Source: Pseudomonas profundi (GTDB taxonomy: Bacteria; Pseudomonadota; Gammaproteobacteria; Pseudomonadales; Pseudomonadaceae). From it: DNA of 64,000 nucleotides. The stretch covers positions 186,001-250,000 of the forward strand of contig NZ_VTPZ01000001.1 of NCBI RefSeq assembly GCF_008638305.1, given 5' to 3'. A model generated the notes under the pieces. The model was not told the DNA's origin. It was given only the letters and a program-made list of their open reading frames with translations, and did no database searches. Each line of letters opens with the position of its first letter. Position 1 is the stretch's first letter. The translations under genes and the position numbers were made by a program. Shown here in pieces: positions 1 to 11,389 of this stretch.

Positions 1-1610
<1,610 letters not shown>

Positions 1611-1614
<4 letters not shown>

Positions 1615-2447
1615 AATATTGCCTGCCTAGCCAATGCTTGCGCCTGGCGTGTGAACGGTCCTGGCGACCAGGTTTTGTCCATCAATCCAACCACCGGCCA
1701 AACCCCAGAGACGCTATTGCAGCAAAAAACCTCGTCGCTATCGAGCAGCTCCTGCAGCTCAACCGCTCGCTGCCTGACCGGCTCGCCCTGGGCAGCAAGT
1801 TTCGCAAGCAGATAATCGCGCATCACCCCTCGGACGCCGCATTCGATCACCTCAGGGGTTACCCATTCGCCTTTATGCCGCAAGAACAGATTGCTCATGG
1901 TGCATTCCACCGGTTTGCCTAACATGTCGCAGACCAGGCCCTCGCCAAAAGGCGCTTGCCACTCTGCACGCGCCAGGACCTGTTCGAGCCGATTGAGATG
2001 CTTCATGCCGGCGAGCGCGGGCTGCAGAGCAAGGCGGGTAACACAGGAATAGAGCACTACGCCCTGCTCTTCGCGTTCCGCTGGATAATCCGGGAGCTGA
2101 GCGCCCAGGACAATGCGCGTGGCCGGCCCGTCGGACGGTGCGTAACCCCGCTCGCCGAGCCCCCGCGTAATAATCAGCTTGATCAGCCCTTCACCCAGCC
2201 GTGACGCCAGATTGGAGGCTTCCGTGATAAGCATTGGTAGATCAAGCGCGATCCGCAGCCGCGCAGCGTCGCGCTCGAGTCTGGCGAAATGATAGTCCGC
2301 CAGAGTAAGCCTGCCCTGAGCGACCCGGATGGTCTCGAACAGTCCGTCACCATATGCCAGGCCCCGGTCCCGGGCAGATACCTCGCCCGCGGGCTGTCCA
2401 TTTACAAGACAGATATCACCGGCATCGCAAGCCATTGACTGGCTCAT
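1611..2447 (-). CDS. pabC: Aminodeoxychorismate lyase
   Basis: PLP-dependent fold-type IV enzyme that converts 4-amino-4-deoxychorismate to p-aminobenzoate and pyruvate for folate synthesis. At 278 residues it has the usual length. The N-terminus carries the family pattern [14 protein letters not shown]; the PLP lysine is expected in the block [17 protein letters not shown], and the SNLFL and CGVRGVMRD segments follow. Branched-chain aminotransferases share this fold, but the length and the position between fabF and mltG favour PabC. ATG at 2447 overlaps the fabF stop by ATGA, so the gene is probably translated from the fabF transcript. Confidence 0.93.
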
Positions 2448-3685
2448 GCGTGGCGACGGAAAACCAGGCTACCGTTGGTGCCGCCAAAGCCGAAGGAGTT
2501 GGAAACGGTGACATCGAGCGATCGTGCTTGTGCCTCAAGGGCCACGTAGTCGAGATCACAGCCTTCGTCAGGATTGTGCAGGTTGATAGTCGGCGGAGCC
2601 ACCTGATCGCGAAGCGCCAGAATGCTGAAGATAGCCTCGACCGCGCCCGCTGCGCCCAGCAAATGCCCCGTCATGGATTTCGTGGAGCTGATCGCTAGTC
2701 TGGAAGCGTGCTCGCCAAATACGGTCTTCACGGCGCGCGTTTCAGCCAGGTCCCCGGCCATGGTGGAGGTACCATGGGCATTGATGTAGCCGACCTGGTC
2801 TGGCGTGACGCCCGCATCGCGCAAAGCATTGTTCATGCACTTGGCTCCGCCACGCCCATCTTCAGGCGGTGCGGTCATGTGATATGCGTCCCCACTCATA
2901 CCGAAACCAATCAACTCAGCATAGATGGTCGCGCCACGCGCCCTGGCCTGCTCATACTCTTCGAGTACGACCGCACCCGAGCCATCGGACAGGACGAATC
3001 CGTCGCGATCCTTGTCCCAGGGTCGACTGGCTGCCTGCGGGTCATCATTACGGGTGGACAGCGCCCGCGCGGCACTGAAGCCACCGAGCCCAAGACCACT
3101 GGTCGCCATTTCCGAGCCGCCGGCAATCATCACGTCCGCTTCGCCATAGGCGATGTTGCGCGCGGCCATACCGATACTGTGGCTTCCGGTGGTGCAGGCT
3201 GTGGTCAGGGCGTAGTTCGGACCCTGCAATCCGTACTGAATGGATAGATACCCGGCAACCATGTTGATGATGGACCCGGGGACGAAGAACGGAGAGATTC
3301 TCCGCGGGCCGCTGGCCATCAACAGCTCATGGTTCTTCTCGATATTAGTCAGACCACCAATACCAGACCCCATGGACACACCAATACGGTCACGGTTTGC
3401 ATCGGTGACTTCGATTCCCGAGTCGTTCAACGCCTGCATGCACGCTGCAACGCCGTACTGAATAAACAGATCGAGCTTGCGCGCCTCCTTGGCGGCCATG
3501 TAAGGCTCGATATCGAAATCTCTGATGGAGCCGCCGAAGCGCGTGCCAAAGGCGCTGACATCCATGTGCTCTATCGGGCCGATACCGCTCTTGCCCGCCA
3601 ATGCGGCCTGCCAGCTGCCTTCTACCGAATTACCCAGCGGGGTCAACATGCCCAGGCCAGTTACCACGACGCGTCTGCGCGACAC
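2444..3685 (-). CDS. fabF: 3-oxoacyl-ACP synthase II
   Basis: Condensing enzyme that elongates acyl-ACP with malonyl-ACP in type II fatty acid synthesis, including the unsaturated branch and temperature adjustment. The Cys-His-His triad is visible in [21 protein letters not shown] and [13 protein letters not shown]; the C-terminus has [10 protein letters not shown] longer frame opens at a TTG at 3703, but GTG at 3685 is chosen because an AAGGAG lies 6 nt upstream and the protein then begins (M)[12 protein letters not shown], the family N-terminus; length 413 residues. A hairpin terminator separates it from acpP, so it may have its own promoter as well as read-through. Confidence 0.96.
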   Translation of the reverse strand: MSRRRVVVTGLGMLTPLGNSVEGSWQAALAGKSGIGPIEHMDVSAFGTRFGGSIRDFDIEPYMAAKEARKLDLFIQYGVAACMQALNDSGIEVTDANRDRIGVSMGSGIGGLTNIEKNHELLMASGPRRISPFFVPGSIINMVAGYLSIQYGLQGPNYALTTACTTGSHSIGMAARNIAYGEADVMIAGGSEMATSGLGLGGFSAARALSTRNDDPQAASRPWDKDRDGFVLSDGSGAVVLEEYEQARARGATIYAELIGFGMSGDAYHMTAPPEDGRGGAKCMNNALRDAGVTPDQVGYINAHGTSTMAGDLAETRAVKTVFGEHASRLAISSTKSMTGHLLGAAGAVEAIFSILALRDQVAPPTINLHNPDEGCDLDYVALEAQARSLDVTVSNSFGFGGTNGSLVFRRHA

Positions 3686-3819
3686 AGGAAACTCCTTATT
3701 CAACTATCGAGAAGCACGGGGAAGCCATAGCCTCCCGCGAGCGCGGTATTGTCGCATAATGCGCGACCACGGCAACTCAAGCGAGCACGCCAGAATACAA
3801 AACGCTCGCTGCAGATACT

Positions 3820-3856
3820 AAAAAGCCGCAGTACTTGAACAGGACTGCGGCTTTTT
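3820..3856 (-). terminator. Intrinsic terminator after acpP
   Basis: A perfect 13-bp stem (AAAAAGCCGCAGT / ACTGCGGCTTTTT) with an 11-nt loop lies 24 bp beyond the acpP stop. It has A and T tracts on both sides, so it could work on either strand. On the minus strand it ends in a U run and should cap the abundant acpP transcript while limiting read-through into fabF. Confidence 0.85.
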
Positions 3857-3880
3857 ACTGGCCCTTATCAGGCTACGCGA

Positions 3881-4117
3881 TTACTTCTGGTTGGAGTTCA
3901 CGTAGTTGATAGCTTCCTGGACAGTGGTGATCTTCTCGGCTTCTTCATCCGGAATCTCGGTCTCGAACTCTTCTTCGAGAGCCATCACCAACTCGACGGT
4001 GTCGAGGGAGTCAGCACCAAGATCCTCAACGAAAGAAGCGTTGTTGGTCACTTCTTCTTCTTTGACGCCGAGCTGTTCGGCAACGATTTTCTTGACGCGT
4101 TCTTCGATGGTACTCAT
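3881..4117 (-). CDS. acpP: Acyl carrier protein
   Basis: Small acidic carrier of acyl chains in fatty acid, LPS and phospholipid synthesis. The 78-residue protein has the four-helix ACP sequence with the phosphopantetheine serine S37 in the motif [21 protein letters not shown] at 4117 follows a purine-rich leader with AGGAG and AAGGT. It sits between fabG and fabF as in most gammaproteobacteria, with a strong promoter upstream and a hairpin terminator downstream, consistent with very high expression as a single-gene transcript. Confidence 0.98.
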   Translation of the reverse strand: MSTIEERVKKIVAEQLGVKEEEVTNNASFVEDLGADSLDTVELVMALEEEFETEIPDEEAEKITTVQEAINYVNSNQK

Positions 4118-4167
4118 ACCTTGTTCTCACTCCTATTTGCAGTTCCGAGAAGCCGGACTGCGGGTAG

Positions 4168-4195
4168 TTTATAGAAACGATTCGCGATTTTTCAA
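4168..4195 (-). promoter_or_regulatory. Sigma-70 promoter for acpP
   Basis: Read on the minus strand, TTGAAA and TATAAA are separated by 16 bp and lie about 50 bp upstream of the acpP start. This is a near-consensus housekeeping promoter and explains how acpP could be transcribed apart from the fabD-fabG genes before it. Confidence 0.7.
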
Positions 4196-4309
4196 GCGCC
4201 AAAAGCATCTATGTGTAAACGGTGCCGGCCAGGTAGACCCTCACCGAGAGATTCTTGACTGCGAAAGCATACCCGTGCCACCCGAAAGTGGATAGGGTTT
4301 GCCGGATAT

Positions 4310-5053
4310 TCAGCCCATGAACATGCCGCCATTGACCGGAATTGTCGCACCCGTGATATAGCCAGCAGGCTCACCTGCCAGGAAACTCACCACTGCTGCA
4401 ATCTCCTCCGCTTGTCCCAGACGCCCCAGAGGGATCTGTTCGAGCATGACTGATCGCTGATTTTCATTCAGAGCCCGGGTCATATCGGTATCAATGAACC
4501 CCGGAGCAACGGAATTAACGGTAATCGACCTGGAGCCTACTTCCCGCGCCAGTGATCTTGCGAAGCCTTCCATGCCCGCCTTGGCTGCAGCATAGTTGGA
4601 TTGTCCGCCGTTGCCCATCCCGCTGACTACGGAACTGATGTTAATGATACGTCCCCAGCGTGCCTTGGTCATACCCCTGAGTACAGCCTTTGACAGACGG
4701 TACACCGAACTCAGGTTAGTACTGATGACGTCTTCCCACTCTTCTTCTTTCATCCGCATCAGCAGGTTATCGCTGGTGATCCCTGCGTTATTGACGAGAA
4801 TCAGTGGGGCGCCAAATTCGTTGGTGATGCGCTCAAGCACATCGGAAACAGACTGGGGGTCGCGTACATCAAGCTTGAGCCCTGTGCCCTTGTACCCTGC
4901 TTCGGCAAGTTTCTCGGCTATCTCAGCCGCGCCCCGGTCGCTGGTTGCAGTCCCGACAACGACTGCCCCCTGAGCAGCCAGCTCGTGGGCAATGGCCTGG
5001 CCGATTCCCCGACTTGCGCCAGTGACCAGCGCTACCTTTCCTTCCAGACTCAT
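4310..5053 (-). CDS. fabG: 3-oxoacyl-ACP reductase
   Basis: NADPH-dependent short-chain dehydrogenase that reduces 3-oxoacyl-ACP in each elongation cycle. It shows the cofactor motif TGASRGIG, the NNAG motif, and the Ser-Tyr-Lys triad (about S141, Y154, K158) in INISSVV and SNYAAAKAG. A longer frame begins at TTG 5059, but ATG at 5053 is preferred since AAGGAG lies 7 nt before it, giving 247 residues and the family start MSLEGKVALVTG. It follows the fabD stop by 2 nt, so the two are co-translated. Confidence 0.97.
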   Translation of the reverse strand: MSLEGKVALVTGASRGIGQAIAHELAAQGAVVVGTATSDRGAAEIAEKLAEAGYKGTGLKLDVRDPQSVSDVLERITNEFGAPLILVNNAGITSDNLLMRMKEEEWEDVISTNLSSVYRLSKAVLRGMTKARWGRIINISSVVSGMGNGGQSNYAAAKAGMEGFARSLAREVGSRSITVNSVAPGFIDTDMTRALNENQRSVMLEQIPLGRLGQAEEIAAVVSFLAGEPAGYITGATIPVNGGMFMG

Positions 5054-5055
5054 GC

Positions 5056-6003
5056 TCAAGCTCCTTGTTTGAATGTTGCTCGGGTGGCGGAGAAGCCGTC
5101 GATGGTATCCAGATGATGGGTATTGACCCCTTTAGCGCAGCGCTTGTTCAACCCGGACAATACCTTTCCTGGACCACACTCGACCAGATCAGTAACGCCT
5201 TGCGCCGCCAGATACTCGATACTTTCAACCCAGCGCACCGGACTGTACAGCTGCTCCACCAACAACGAGCGTAGCGCATCTGTGTCGGCCGCGGGCCGTG
5301 CGGTGACATTCTGTACCAACGTAATGGTCGGTGCGCCCCACTCCAGAGCGGAAAAGTCCTTGGCCAACTGCTCCGCTGCCGGCTTCATCAGCGCGCAATG
5401 TGACGGCACGCTGACCGGCAAGGCAATGGCACGCTTGGCACCAGCTTCCTTGCAAGCCTCAATGGCCCGCTGCACAGCACTCGCCTGACCTGCGATGACC
5501 ACCTGGCCGGGAGCATTGAAGTTAACCGCGCTGACCACCTCGCCTTGAGCAGCGACGGCACAGATCTCGATGATTTTTTCATCGTCCAGGCCGAGAATCG
5601 CCGCCATGCCGCCCGCGCCTTCAGCCACGGCCTGCTGCATCAGCTGACCTCGACGTTCGACCAGCCGCAGCGCGTCCGCAAACCCCATAACCTCGGCAGC
5701 CACCAATGCTGAATATTCACCCAGGCTGTGCCCTGCGACAAACGCCGGACGCACTTCGCTCTGCGCACACCACAAACGCCACAAGGCAACTGAAACGGCC
5801 AGAATCGCTGGCTGGGTCCGATCAGTGCGATTCAGCTCTTCCACCGGACCGTCCTGGCACAATTGCCATAGATCGTACCCCAGCGCGCTTGACGCTTCGG
5901 CAAAGGTTTCGCCGATCAGCGGCTCCTGTTTTGCCAGCTCCGAGAGCATACCTAAAGCCTGGGAACCCTGGCCGGGAAAAACGAATGCGAGGGATTGAGT
6001 CAT
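5056..6003 (-). CDS. fabD: Malonyl-CoA:ACP transacylase
   Basis: Transfers malonyl from CoA to ACP, loading the extender unit for fatty acid synthesis. The 315-residue sequence has the N-terminal FVFPGQGSQ motif, the nucleophile S93 in GHSLGEYSALVA, and the catalytic histidine region VSVPSHCALM. The gene starts with ATG at 6003 and ends 2 nt before fabG; plsX lies 80 bp upstream on the same strand. Length and all active-site blocks are intact. Confidence 0.97.
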   Translation of the reverse strand: MTQSLAFVFPGQGSQALGMLSELAKQEPLIGETFAEASSALGYDLWQLCQDGPVEELNRTDRTQPAILAVSVALWRLWCAQSEVRPAFVAGHSLGEYSALVAAEVMGFADALRLVERRGQLMQQAVAEGAGGMAAILGLDDEKIIEICAVAAQGEVVSAVNFNAPGQVVIAGQASAVQRAIEACKEAGAKRAIALPVSVPSHCALMKPAAEQLAKDFSALEWGAPTITLVQNVTARPAADTDALRSLLVEQLYSPVRWVESIEYLAAQGVTDLVECGPGKVLSGLNKRCAKGVNTHHLDTIDGFSATRATFKQGA

Positions 6004-6082
6004 GCAGCCTTCCTCGTTATTGAAGTAATTGAAGGATTGAGTGAATCAGAATGCAGGTTGGATGCACCGCAGCAACACCAGG

Positions 6083-7108
6083 TCACACCCGCGGTTGCCT
6101 ACAGGTGACCAGCCGTTTTGCGATACGTTTCGGCAATCCTGCCTGACTGGCCAGTATCGCTTGGCCAATCGCTGCTTCGAAGCCAGCCTGGCTGGCAGCA
6201 CCGTGACTTTTCACCACCACGCCGGACAACCCGAGTAACGTGGCGCCATTATATCGCGCTGGATCGTGGCGCTCATAAACCGGGCGCAGCACGCGCCGCA
6301 GCAGGGGGCTGAGCAGACGTAGCGTACGACTGCCCTGCAGCGCGCGACGCGTCTCGTTCTGCATATATACAGCCAGCCCCTCACAACTCTTGAGCATTAT
6401 GTTGCCGACAAATCCGTCACAGACCACCACGTCCGCCTGATTGCGGAACAAGCCGTCGCCCTCGACATGCCCGATGTAATTAAGCTCCTGACAGGCGCGC
6501 AGCATTTCTGCCACCTCCCGGACGCGCTGACCTCCCTTGTTGATTTCCTCGCCGATGTTCAGCAGACCGATACGTGGGCGATCGATACCGGTAAGTTCGG
6601 CCACGGCTTCGGACCCCATCACCGCGAACTCGAATAGCTGCTGGGCGGAGCAATCAACATTGGCACCCAGATCAAGTACGTAACAGGAGCGCCCTGCTAC
6701 CGGCAGCGCCGCCATGATCGCCGGGCGCTGGATACCCTCAAGGGTGCCCAGCACGGATCTGGCCAGCACCATCAGCGCGCCGGTATTGCCCGCGCTCAAA
6801 CACGCCTGGGCCTTGCCATCGCGGACCTGCTCAATCGCCACACGCATGGACGCGTCCGGCTTGGCGCGCAGGATGCTGGCGGGCGAATCGGTGGAGAGCA
6901 CTACATCGGAGGTGAACACATACTGCACGCGCTGTGGCGGCAACAGATGCTCTTTTGCAAGTTGCTGGACCGGGTCGGCAGAACCAACCAGCACAACATT
7001 CAGATCGGGATATTGACGAAGGGAGCGAGCTACGGCGGGGATAATGCAACGGGGACCGAAGTCCCCGCCCATTACATCAATTGCCAGGGTCATTTGAGGT
7101 GTCGTCAT
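6083..7108 (-). CDS. plsX: Phosphate acyltransferase PlsX
   Basis: Makes acyl-phosphate from acyl-ACP, feeding the PlsY branch of phosphatidic acid synthesis. The family start DVMGGDFGPR, the SAGNTGALM block, LDLGANVDC and DGFVGNIMLKS are all present. The longest frame begins at a TTG (7141); ATG at 7108 (341 residues, MTTPQMTLAIDVMGG) is the more likely start, with a second ATG at 7093 possible and no strong ribosome-binding site deciding between them. It lies between rpmF and fabD in the usual rpmF-plsX-fab order. Confidence 0.94.
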   Translation of the reverse strand: MTTPQMTLAIDVMGGDFGPRCIIPAVARSLRQYPDLNVVLVGSADPVQQLAKEHLLPPQRVQYVFTSDVVLSTDSPASILRAKPDASMRVAIEQVRDGKAQACLSAGNTGALMVLARSVLGTLEGIQRPAIMAALPVAGRSCYVLDLGANVDCSAQQLFEFAVMGSEAVAELTGIDRPRIGLLNIGEEINKGGQRVREVAEMLRACQELNYIGHVEGDGLFRNQADVVVCDGFVGNIMLKSCEGLAVYMQNETRRALQGSRTLRLLSPLLRRVLRPVYERHDPARYNGATLLGLSGVVVKSHGAASQAGFEAAIGQAILASQAGLPKRIAKRLVTCRQPRV

Positions 7109-7158
7109 TGACCGCAACGTACTATCAGCGGACCTGGGCAAATTGACGTGGACAAGAC

Positions 7159-7341
7159 TTACTCGTCGTTGTCCTTGTTGATCACCTGGCGGCCGCGATA
7201 GAAGCCATCGGGAGATACGTGGTGACGAAGGTGAGTCTCACCAGTAGTCTTGTCAACAGACAAGGACGGTGCGGACAGAGCATCGTGTGAGCGACGCATG
7301 TCACGCGCGGAACGAGACTTTTTGTTCTGCTGTACAGCCAT
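7159..7341 (-). CDS. rpmF: 50S ribosomal protein L32
   Basis: Small basic protein of the large ribosomal subunit. The 60-residue sequence starts [20 protein letters not shown] and continues with [21 protein letters not shown], matching bacterial L32 of the zinc-free type (no C-x2-C pairs). It lies 19 bp after yceD and about 50 bp before plsX, the common yceD-rpmF-plsX order that ties ribosome and phospholipid synthesis together. Confidence 0.98.
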   Translation of the reverse strand: MAVQQNKKSRSARDMRRSHDALSAPSLSVDKTTGETHLRHHVSPDGFYRGRQVINKDNDE

Positions 7342-7360
7342 GACTATAAGCTCCTAAGCT

Positions 7361-7882
7361 TTAGGTATCACGTTTCAACTTGGCCAGCACGCTGAAAGGG
7401 TTGGGCTTTTCGGCTTCTTCCTCCGGCTCCGGGATATCGGGCTGATAACCTGGTGGATGCTGACATGTTCCCGTTGGATGCATCGGAACCGCTGGCAGGG
7501 CCAGCAAGAGCTCATCTTCGATCAAAGCGTGCAGATCGAGTTTTTCATCATCCAAGATAACCGGTTCATAGTTCCGGGGCAGGTTCTTGGCCGCCTCGTC
7601 ACTGCTTACAAAACCCACGTCGCACTCACTGTCGAGCGGGATCATTACCTGCTCAAGGCAGCGCTGACAAATCAGCGCCACATCGACCTGATAATGGCCG
7701 TGCATGGCATGCACGCCCTGTTCGTCACGCGAAAACGACAGTTTTACCTGTACATCTTTAGCGGGGGCGTCCAGTAAGGCGCTCAGACGCGGCATCTTGC
7801 TCGCAGGAACCGTCCCTTCCAGAACGATGCTGCGGTCAATCAGCTTGTGCGGCTCAATGTGTGCGGGTATAGGTCCTGACAT
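7361..7882 (-). CDS. yceD: 23S rRNA accumulation protein YceD (DUF177)
   Basis: Member of the DUF177/YceD family, linked in E. coli and plants to 23S rRNA accumulation and large-subunit assembly. The 173-residue protein contains the family CxxC in LICQRCLE, an acidic middle part (VILDDEKLDLHALIEDELLLALP) and a proline- and glutamate-rich tail ending NPFSVLAKLKRDT. It is first in the yceD-rpmF-plsX-fab run and is divergent from yceF. The molecular role is not settled. Confidence 0.92.
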   Translation of the reverse strand: MSGPIPAHIEPHKLIDRSIVLEGTVPASKMPRLSALLDAPAKDVQVKLSFSRDEQGVHAMHGHYQVDVALICQRCLEQVMIPLDSECDVGFVSSDEAAKNLPRNYEPVILDDEKLDLHALIEDELLLALPAVPMHPTGTCQHPPGYQPDIPEPEEEAEKPNPFSVLAKLKRDT

Positions 7883-8072
7883 AAGCGCGCAATTCTAGGG
7901 ACCACGCCCTCCGCTGTCAAAACTATTTGCAGAAATATGCACAGGGTCTGCTCCCGTGTCAGCGCGGCCCCACCCGAAGTGAGGCAAAGCGACTCCTGGA
8001 TCGCGTCCGATGTCCATTCTGCCTTAGGATAGCCGCAGCACTGCCCCTTCTCCACCGCAAAAGGAACTCCTA

Positions 8073-8651
8073 ATGCCTGGCCTGGTACTGGCATCCAGCT
8101 CCCCATACCGCCGCGCGCTGCTGCAGCGCTTGCAGCTGCCCTTCGAATGGGCAGCTCCCCATATAAATGAAGACCCCCAAGCTAACGAAACCGCGGAACA
8201 ACTGACACTGCGCCTGGCGCTGGAGAAAGCACGAGCTCTGGCAGAACGCTTCCCGAATCATCTGATAATCGGTTCGGACCAGGTACTGCTGCTGGGGGAC
8301 GATCCAGTCAGCAAGCCCGGCGATCACGCCACTGCCGCAGCCCAACTGCGCCAGTGCAGCGGCAGAGCTGTACGTTTCGTCACATCACTATGTCTGCTCA
8401 ACTCCGCCACGGGCGACTATCAACAGGACTATGTGCCGTTCGAAGTCGTGTTCCGGACGCTGGACGATGCCAGCATTGAACGCTACCTGGCCCGCGAACA
8501 ACCATATGATTGCGCGGGCAGCTTCAAAGCGGAGGGACTGGGTATCAGTCTGTTCAGGGCGCTGCGCGGCGACGACCCCACCAGCCTGATCGGTCTTCCC
8601 CTGATCAGGCTATGCGAGATGCTCAGGCAGCAAGGTATTCAGATTCCCTGA
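8073..8651 (+). CDS. yceF: Maf-like nucleotide pyrophosphatase, YceF type
   Basis: Cytoplasmic house-cleaning pyrophosphatase; the YceF subgroup hydrolyses 7-methyl-GTP to the monophosphate. The 192 residues show LASSSPYRRALL at the N-terminus, HLIIGSDQV with the catalytic aspartate, CAGSFKAEGLG and LIGLPLIRLCEML, which fit YceF rather than the YhdE (dTTP/UTP) subgroup. The start is set by AAGGAA 6 nt before ATG 8073. The gene is divergent from yceD and convergent with sppA, whose stop is 9 bp beyond. Confidence 0.9.
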   Translation: MPGLVLASSSPYRRALLQRLQLPFEWAAPHINEDPQANETAEQLTLRLALEKARALAERFPNHLIIGSDQVLLLGDDPVSKPGDHATAAAQLRQCSGRAVRFVTSLCLLNSATGDYQQDYVPFEVVFRTLDDASIERYLAREQPYDCAGSFKAEGLGISLFRALRGDDPTSLIGLPLIRLCEMLRQQGIQIP

Positions 8652-8660
8652 CCAGGACAG

Positions 8661-9677
8661 CTAGCGCAGGGTTGGAGCCGGCGCAGTACTGGCCAACTCC
8701 AACTGCCTGGCCAACGCCGCGCCGATGCTCGTGCCGAGCTGCCGGGTAAACCGCGCCAGAGGGGACTCTCGATGAGTAAAGTCCACCGTTTCTTCAGCCC
8801 CAATGATGTCCCGGGCAACACTAGAAGTACTGGCCAACCCATCAATCAAGCCCAACTCAAGCGCCTGTTCGCCAGACCACACCAAACCACTGAAGAGATC
8901 AGGGTGATCCTTGAGCCGATCGCCCCGCCCCGCCTTTACCTGATCGATAAATTGCTGGTGGGTATTGTTCAGCACGGATTGCCAGAACTCGCGTTCATCG
9001 GCTTTTTCTGGCTGAAAGGGATCAAGAAAGGTTTTATGCTCACCGGCCGCGTACGTCCGGCGCTCGACACCCAGCTTGTCCAGCGTGCCAACAAAACCAA
9101 ATCCGGCTGCCGTCACACCGATTGAGCCGACCAGGCTGGCCTTGTCGGCATATATCTCATCCGCCGCGGCGGCAATGTAATAGGCACCCGAGGCACCTAT
9201 ATCCGCGATGACTGCATAGAGTTTGATATCCGGATGCTCACCGCGCAGCCGCTTGATTTCATCGTACACATAGCCAGACTGAACCGGACTGCCGCCCGGA
9301 CTATTGATACGCAGCACCACGCCCTTGGTGTTCTCGTCTTCAAAGGCGCGCCGCAGGCTAGTCACCAGATTGTCGGCGCTGGCCTCTTCGAGATCCGCGA
9401 TAGTGCCGCGCAGTTCAACCACAGCGGTATGCGGCTCCGTTGTACCGGCACCGTCCCCGCCACCCCAGGGCGAAAGCATCAGGAAAGCGCCAAGTAGATA
9501 CAGGAATGTCAGCGACTTGAAGAAGATGCCCCAGCGGCGCGACCGACGCTGTTCCTGAACCGAGGCCTGCAGCGTTTTGTCCAGCAATTGCCAGGCTTTG
9601 CGATCTTCTTTCTCCACTGCAACCTCCTCCCTGGAGCGCATCGGACCTTCGGTCCACTCATCCCCTTGCATGCTCAT
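8661..9677 (-). CDS. sppA: Signal peptide peptidase SppA, 36K type
   Basis: Membrane-anchored serine/lysine protease that degrades cleaved signal peptides. The 338 residues have a charged cytoplasmic N-terminus, one membrane segment (about 50-70) and a single S49 protease domain, so this is the short form rather than the 618-residue E. coli type. Visible motifs are LRINSPGGSPVQSG, the nucleophile serine in GASGAYYIA and the downstream block LVGSIGV, with the general-base lysine expected in AGEHKTF. ATG at 9677 comes first in the protein; its stop is 9 bp from that of yceF. The HAD gene upstream overlaps it as ATGA. Confidence 0.92.
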   Translation of the reverse strand: MSMQGDEWTEGPMRSREEVAVEKEDRKAWQLLDKTLQASVQEQRRSRRWGIFFKSLTFLYLLGAFLMLSPWGGGDGAGTTEPHTAVVELRGTIADLEEASADNLVTSLRRAFEDENTKGVVLRINSPGGSPVQSGYVYDEIKRLRGEHPDIKLYAVIADIGASGAYYIAAAADEIYADKASLVGSIGVTAAGFGFVGTLDKLGVERRTYAAGEHKTFLDPFQPEKADEREFWQSVLNNTHQQFIDQVKAGRGDRLKDHPDLFSGLVWSGEQALELGLIDGLASTSSVARDIIGAEETVDFTHRESPLARFTRQLGTSIGAALARQLELASTAPAPTLR

Positions 9678-10357
9678 ACCTCGATTGTCTGGCGGGCGCC
9701 GTAACGCGGCATCACCCAGCCGTGGAACTCAATAAACTCATCAATGCAGTGCACCGGGTCGCAACACAACAGCTGCTCCCTGCTCTGCGCCCCGTAGCTG
9801 ACCGCAACACCCGCCATGCCGGCATTACGCGCCATGTGCATATCGAACTCGCTATCGCCAACCATCAACGCCTGCTCAGGCGCAACGTCCAGCTGCGCCA
9901 ATATTTCCCGCAGCATCAACGGATGCGGCTTGCTGGCCGTTTCGTCGGCACAGCGCGTGGCATCGAAATAATCCGTCAGACCATGCTGTGCGAGAATCCG
10001 CTGGAGCCCACGCCGGCTCTTGCCGGTTGCCACCGCAAGATTGAAACCCTGCTTCCGGCACGCATCCAGTGTATCCATCACCCCCTCAAACATAGGCGAA
10101 GGAGTAAGCTCCAGCCGGATATAGCAGTCGCTGTATGCTTGCTTGAGAGCCGCAGCCCGCGATGGGTCATCCAACTCGGGGTACAGGGTGGCGATGGCCT
10201 CGGGCAATCCCAAACCAATAATGCCGCGCACAGCCCCGGCAGCCGGAACAAGCAAACCCACTTCATCGGCCGCCACCTGCATGGCCTCGACGATTTTCTC
10301 GACCGAATCCACCAGCGTGCCATCCCAATCGAAGATCAGAGTATTGAATTCATTCAT
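9674..10357 (-). CDS. HAD-superfamily phosphatase, phosphoglycolate phosphatase-like
   Basis: Cytoplasmic haloacid-dehalogenase-type hydrolase of 227 residues. Motif I is [10 protein letters not shown] with the nucleophile and general-acid aspartates, motif II lies in AVATGKS, motif III includes the lysine in SKPHPLM, and motif IV is VGDSEFD. The helical cap between motifs I and II is like Gph/PGP enzymes. Substrate cannot be told from sequence. It overlaps the rluC stop by 8 nt upstream and the sppA start by 4 nt downstream, so rluC, this gene and sppA form one operon. Confidence 0.88.
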   Translation of the reverse strand: MNEFNTLIFDWDGTLVDSVEKIVEAMQVAADEVGLLVPAAGAVRGIIGLGLPEAIATLYPELDDPSRAAALKQAYSDCYIRLELTPSPMFEGVMDTLDACRKQGFNLAVATGKSRRGLQRILAQHGLTDYFDATRCADETASKPHPLMLREILAQLDVAPEQALMVGDSEFDMHMARNAGMAGVAVSYGAQSREQLLCCDPVHCIDEFIEFHGWVMPRYGARQTIEV

Positions 10358-11327
10358 AGCCGGTTAATCGCGCCAGGGTGCTGTCCCACATCTGACCGGG
10401 TTCAGCACTGATTTCCAGCACCGCACCATCTGGCAGCTCTGTACGCAACGAGGCTGCGTGCAGAAATAAACGTTTACCACCCAGCTCTTTTATCTTCTGC
10501 GAGAAATCGTCATCACCATACTTGGGGTCGCCGGCTATCGGATGCCCTGCATGGCGGGCATGCACGCGGATCTGATGCGTTCTGCCAGTGATAGGCTGCG
10601 CCTCGACCAGCGTGGCGAAATCACCAAAACGCTGCAGCACACGAAACTCGGTCAGGGATTCCTTGCCGTCCGCGTCTACCTCAACCATCCGCTCACCAGA
10701 ACGCAGATTGTTTTTCTGCAACGGAGCGTGCACCCGCTTGGTGGTGGCCGGCCAGCGGCCACGCACCAGCGCAATGTATCGCTTGGTCACGCTATCGCTA
10801 CCGTTGTCGCCTCGCAGCGCCGCGTGCAAATGGCGCAACATGCTGCGCCGCTTGGCAATCATCAGGCAGCCGGAGGTGTCACGATCCAGCCGGTGCACCA
10901 GCTCCAGCTGACCACTGGCTTCAGGCCGCAACTGACGAATAGCCTCAATCACGCCAAAATTCAAACCGCTACCACCATGCACCGCCAGACCTGCCGGCTT
11001 GTTGACGACAATCAGCGCTTTGTCTTCATACAGAATGCTGGCTTCCAAAGCTTGCAATATGCCGCGTCCTACGAGCGCGGGCTCGTTGGGCTCCGGCAGG
11101 CGCACCGGCGGAATCCGTACGCTGTCACCCGCCTTCAACCGGTAGTCAGGCTTGATCCGCCCCTTGTTCACCCGCACTTCCCCCTTACGGAGAATCCGGT
11201 AAATCAGGGTTCTTGGAGCGCCTTTGAGGCGAGTAAGCAGGAAGTTGTCAATGCGCTGCCCGGCCAGGTCCTCGGGAATCAGCACGGTTTGCACGGCAGA
11301 AGGCGCTTCAGATGCAGGAATTTTCAT
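10350..11327 (-). CDS. rluC: 23S rRNA pseudouridine synthase RluC
   Basis: Isomerises uridines in helix 35 and the peptidyl-transferase region of 23S rRNA (positions 955, 2504 and 2580 in E. coli). An S4 RNA-binding domain ([20 protein letters not shown]) precedes the RluA-type catalytic domain with the active-site aspartate in HRLDRDTSG and the later [12 protein letters not shown]. Frames extend to GTG 11363 and ATG 11342; ATG at 11327 (325 residues, [13 protein letters not shown]) is preferred from family N-termini, but no clear ribosome-binding site settles it. It is divergent from rne, as in other pseudomonads. Confidence 0.93.
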   Translation of the reverse strand: MKIPASEAPSAVQTVLIPEDLAGQRIDNFLLTRLKGAPRTLIYRILRKGEVRVNKGRIKPDYRLKAGDSVRIPPVRLPEPNEPALVGRGILQALEASILYEDKALIVVNKPAGLAVHGGSGLNFGVIEAIRQLRPEASGQLELVHRLDRDTSGCLMIAKRRSMLRHLHAALRGDNGSDSVTKRYIALVRGRWPATTKRVHAPLQKNNLRSGERMVEVDADGKESLTEFRVLQRFGDFATLVEAQPITGRTHQIRVHARHAGHPIAGDPKYGDDDFSQKIKELGGKRLFLHAASLRTELPDGAVLEISAEPGQMWDSTLARLTGYE

Positions 11328-11354
11328 CCGCGCATGATACATTTTTTCATGCAA

Positions 11355-11383
11355 TTGAAGCACTTAAAAAATGCTGATATAGT
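11355..11383 (+). promoter_or_regulatory. Sigma-70 promoter of rne
   Basis: TTGAAG (11355-11360) and TATAGT (11378-11383) are spaced by exactly 17 bp. Transcription would begin near 11390, about 475 nt before the rne start codon. Part of the promoter lies inside the longest possible rluC frame, which supports the shorter rluC start. Confidence 0.75.
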
Positions 11384-11389
11384 CCGGCG

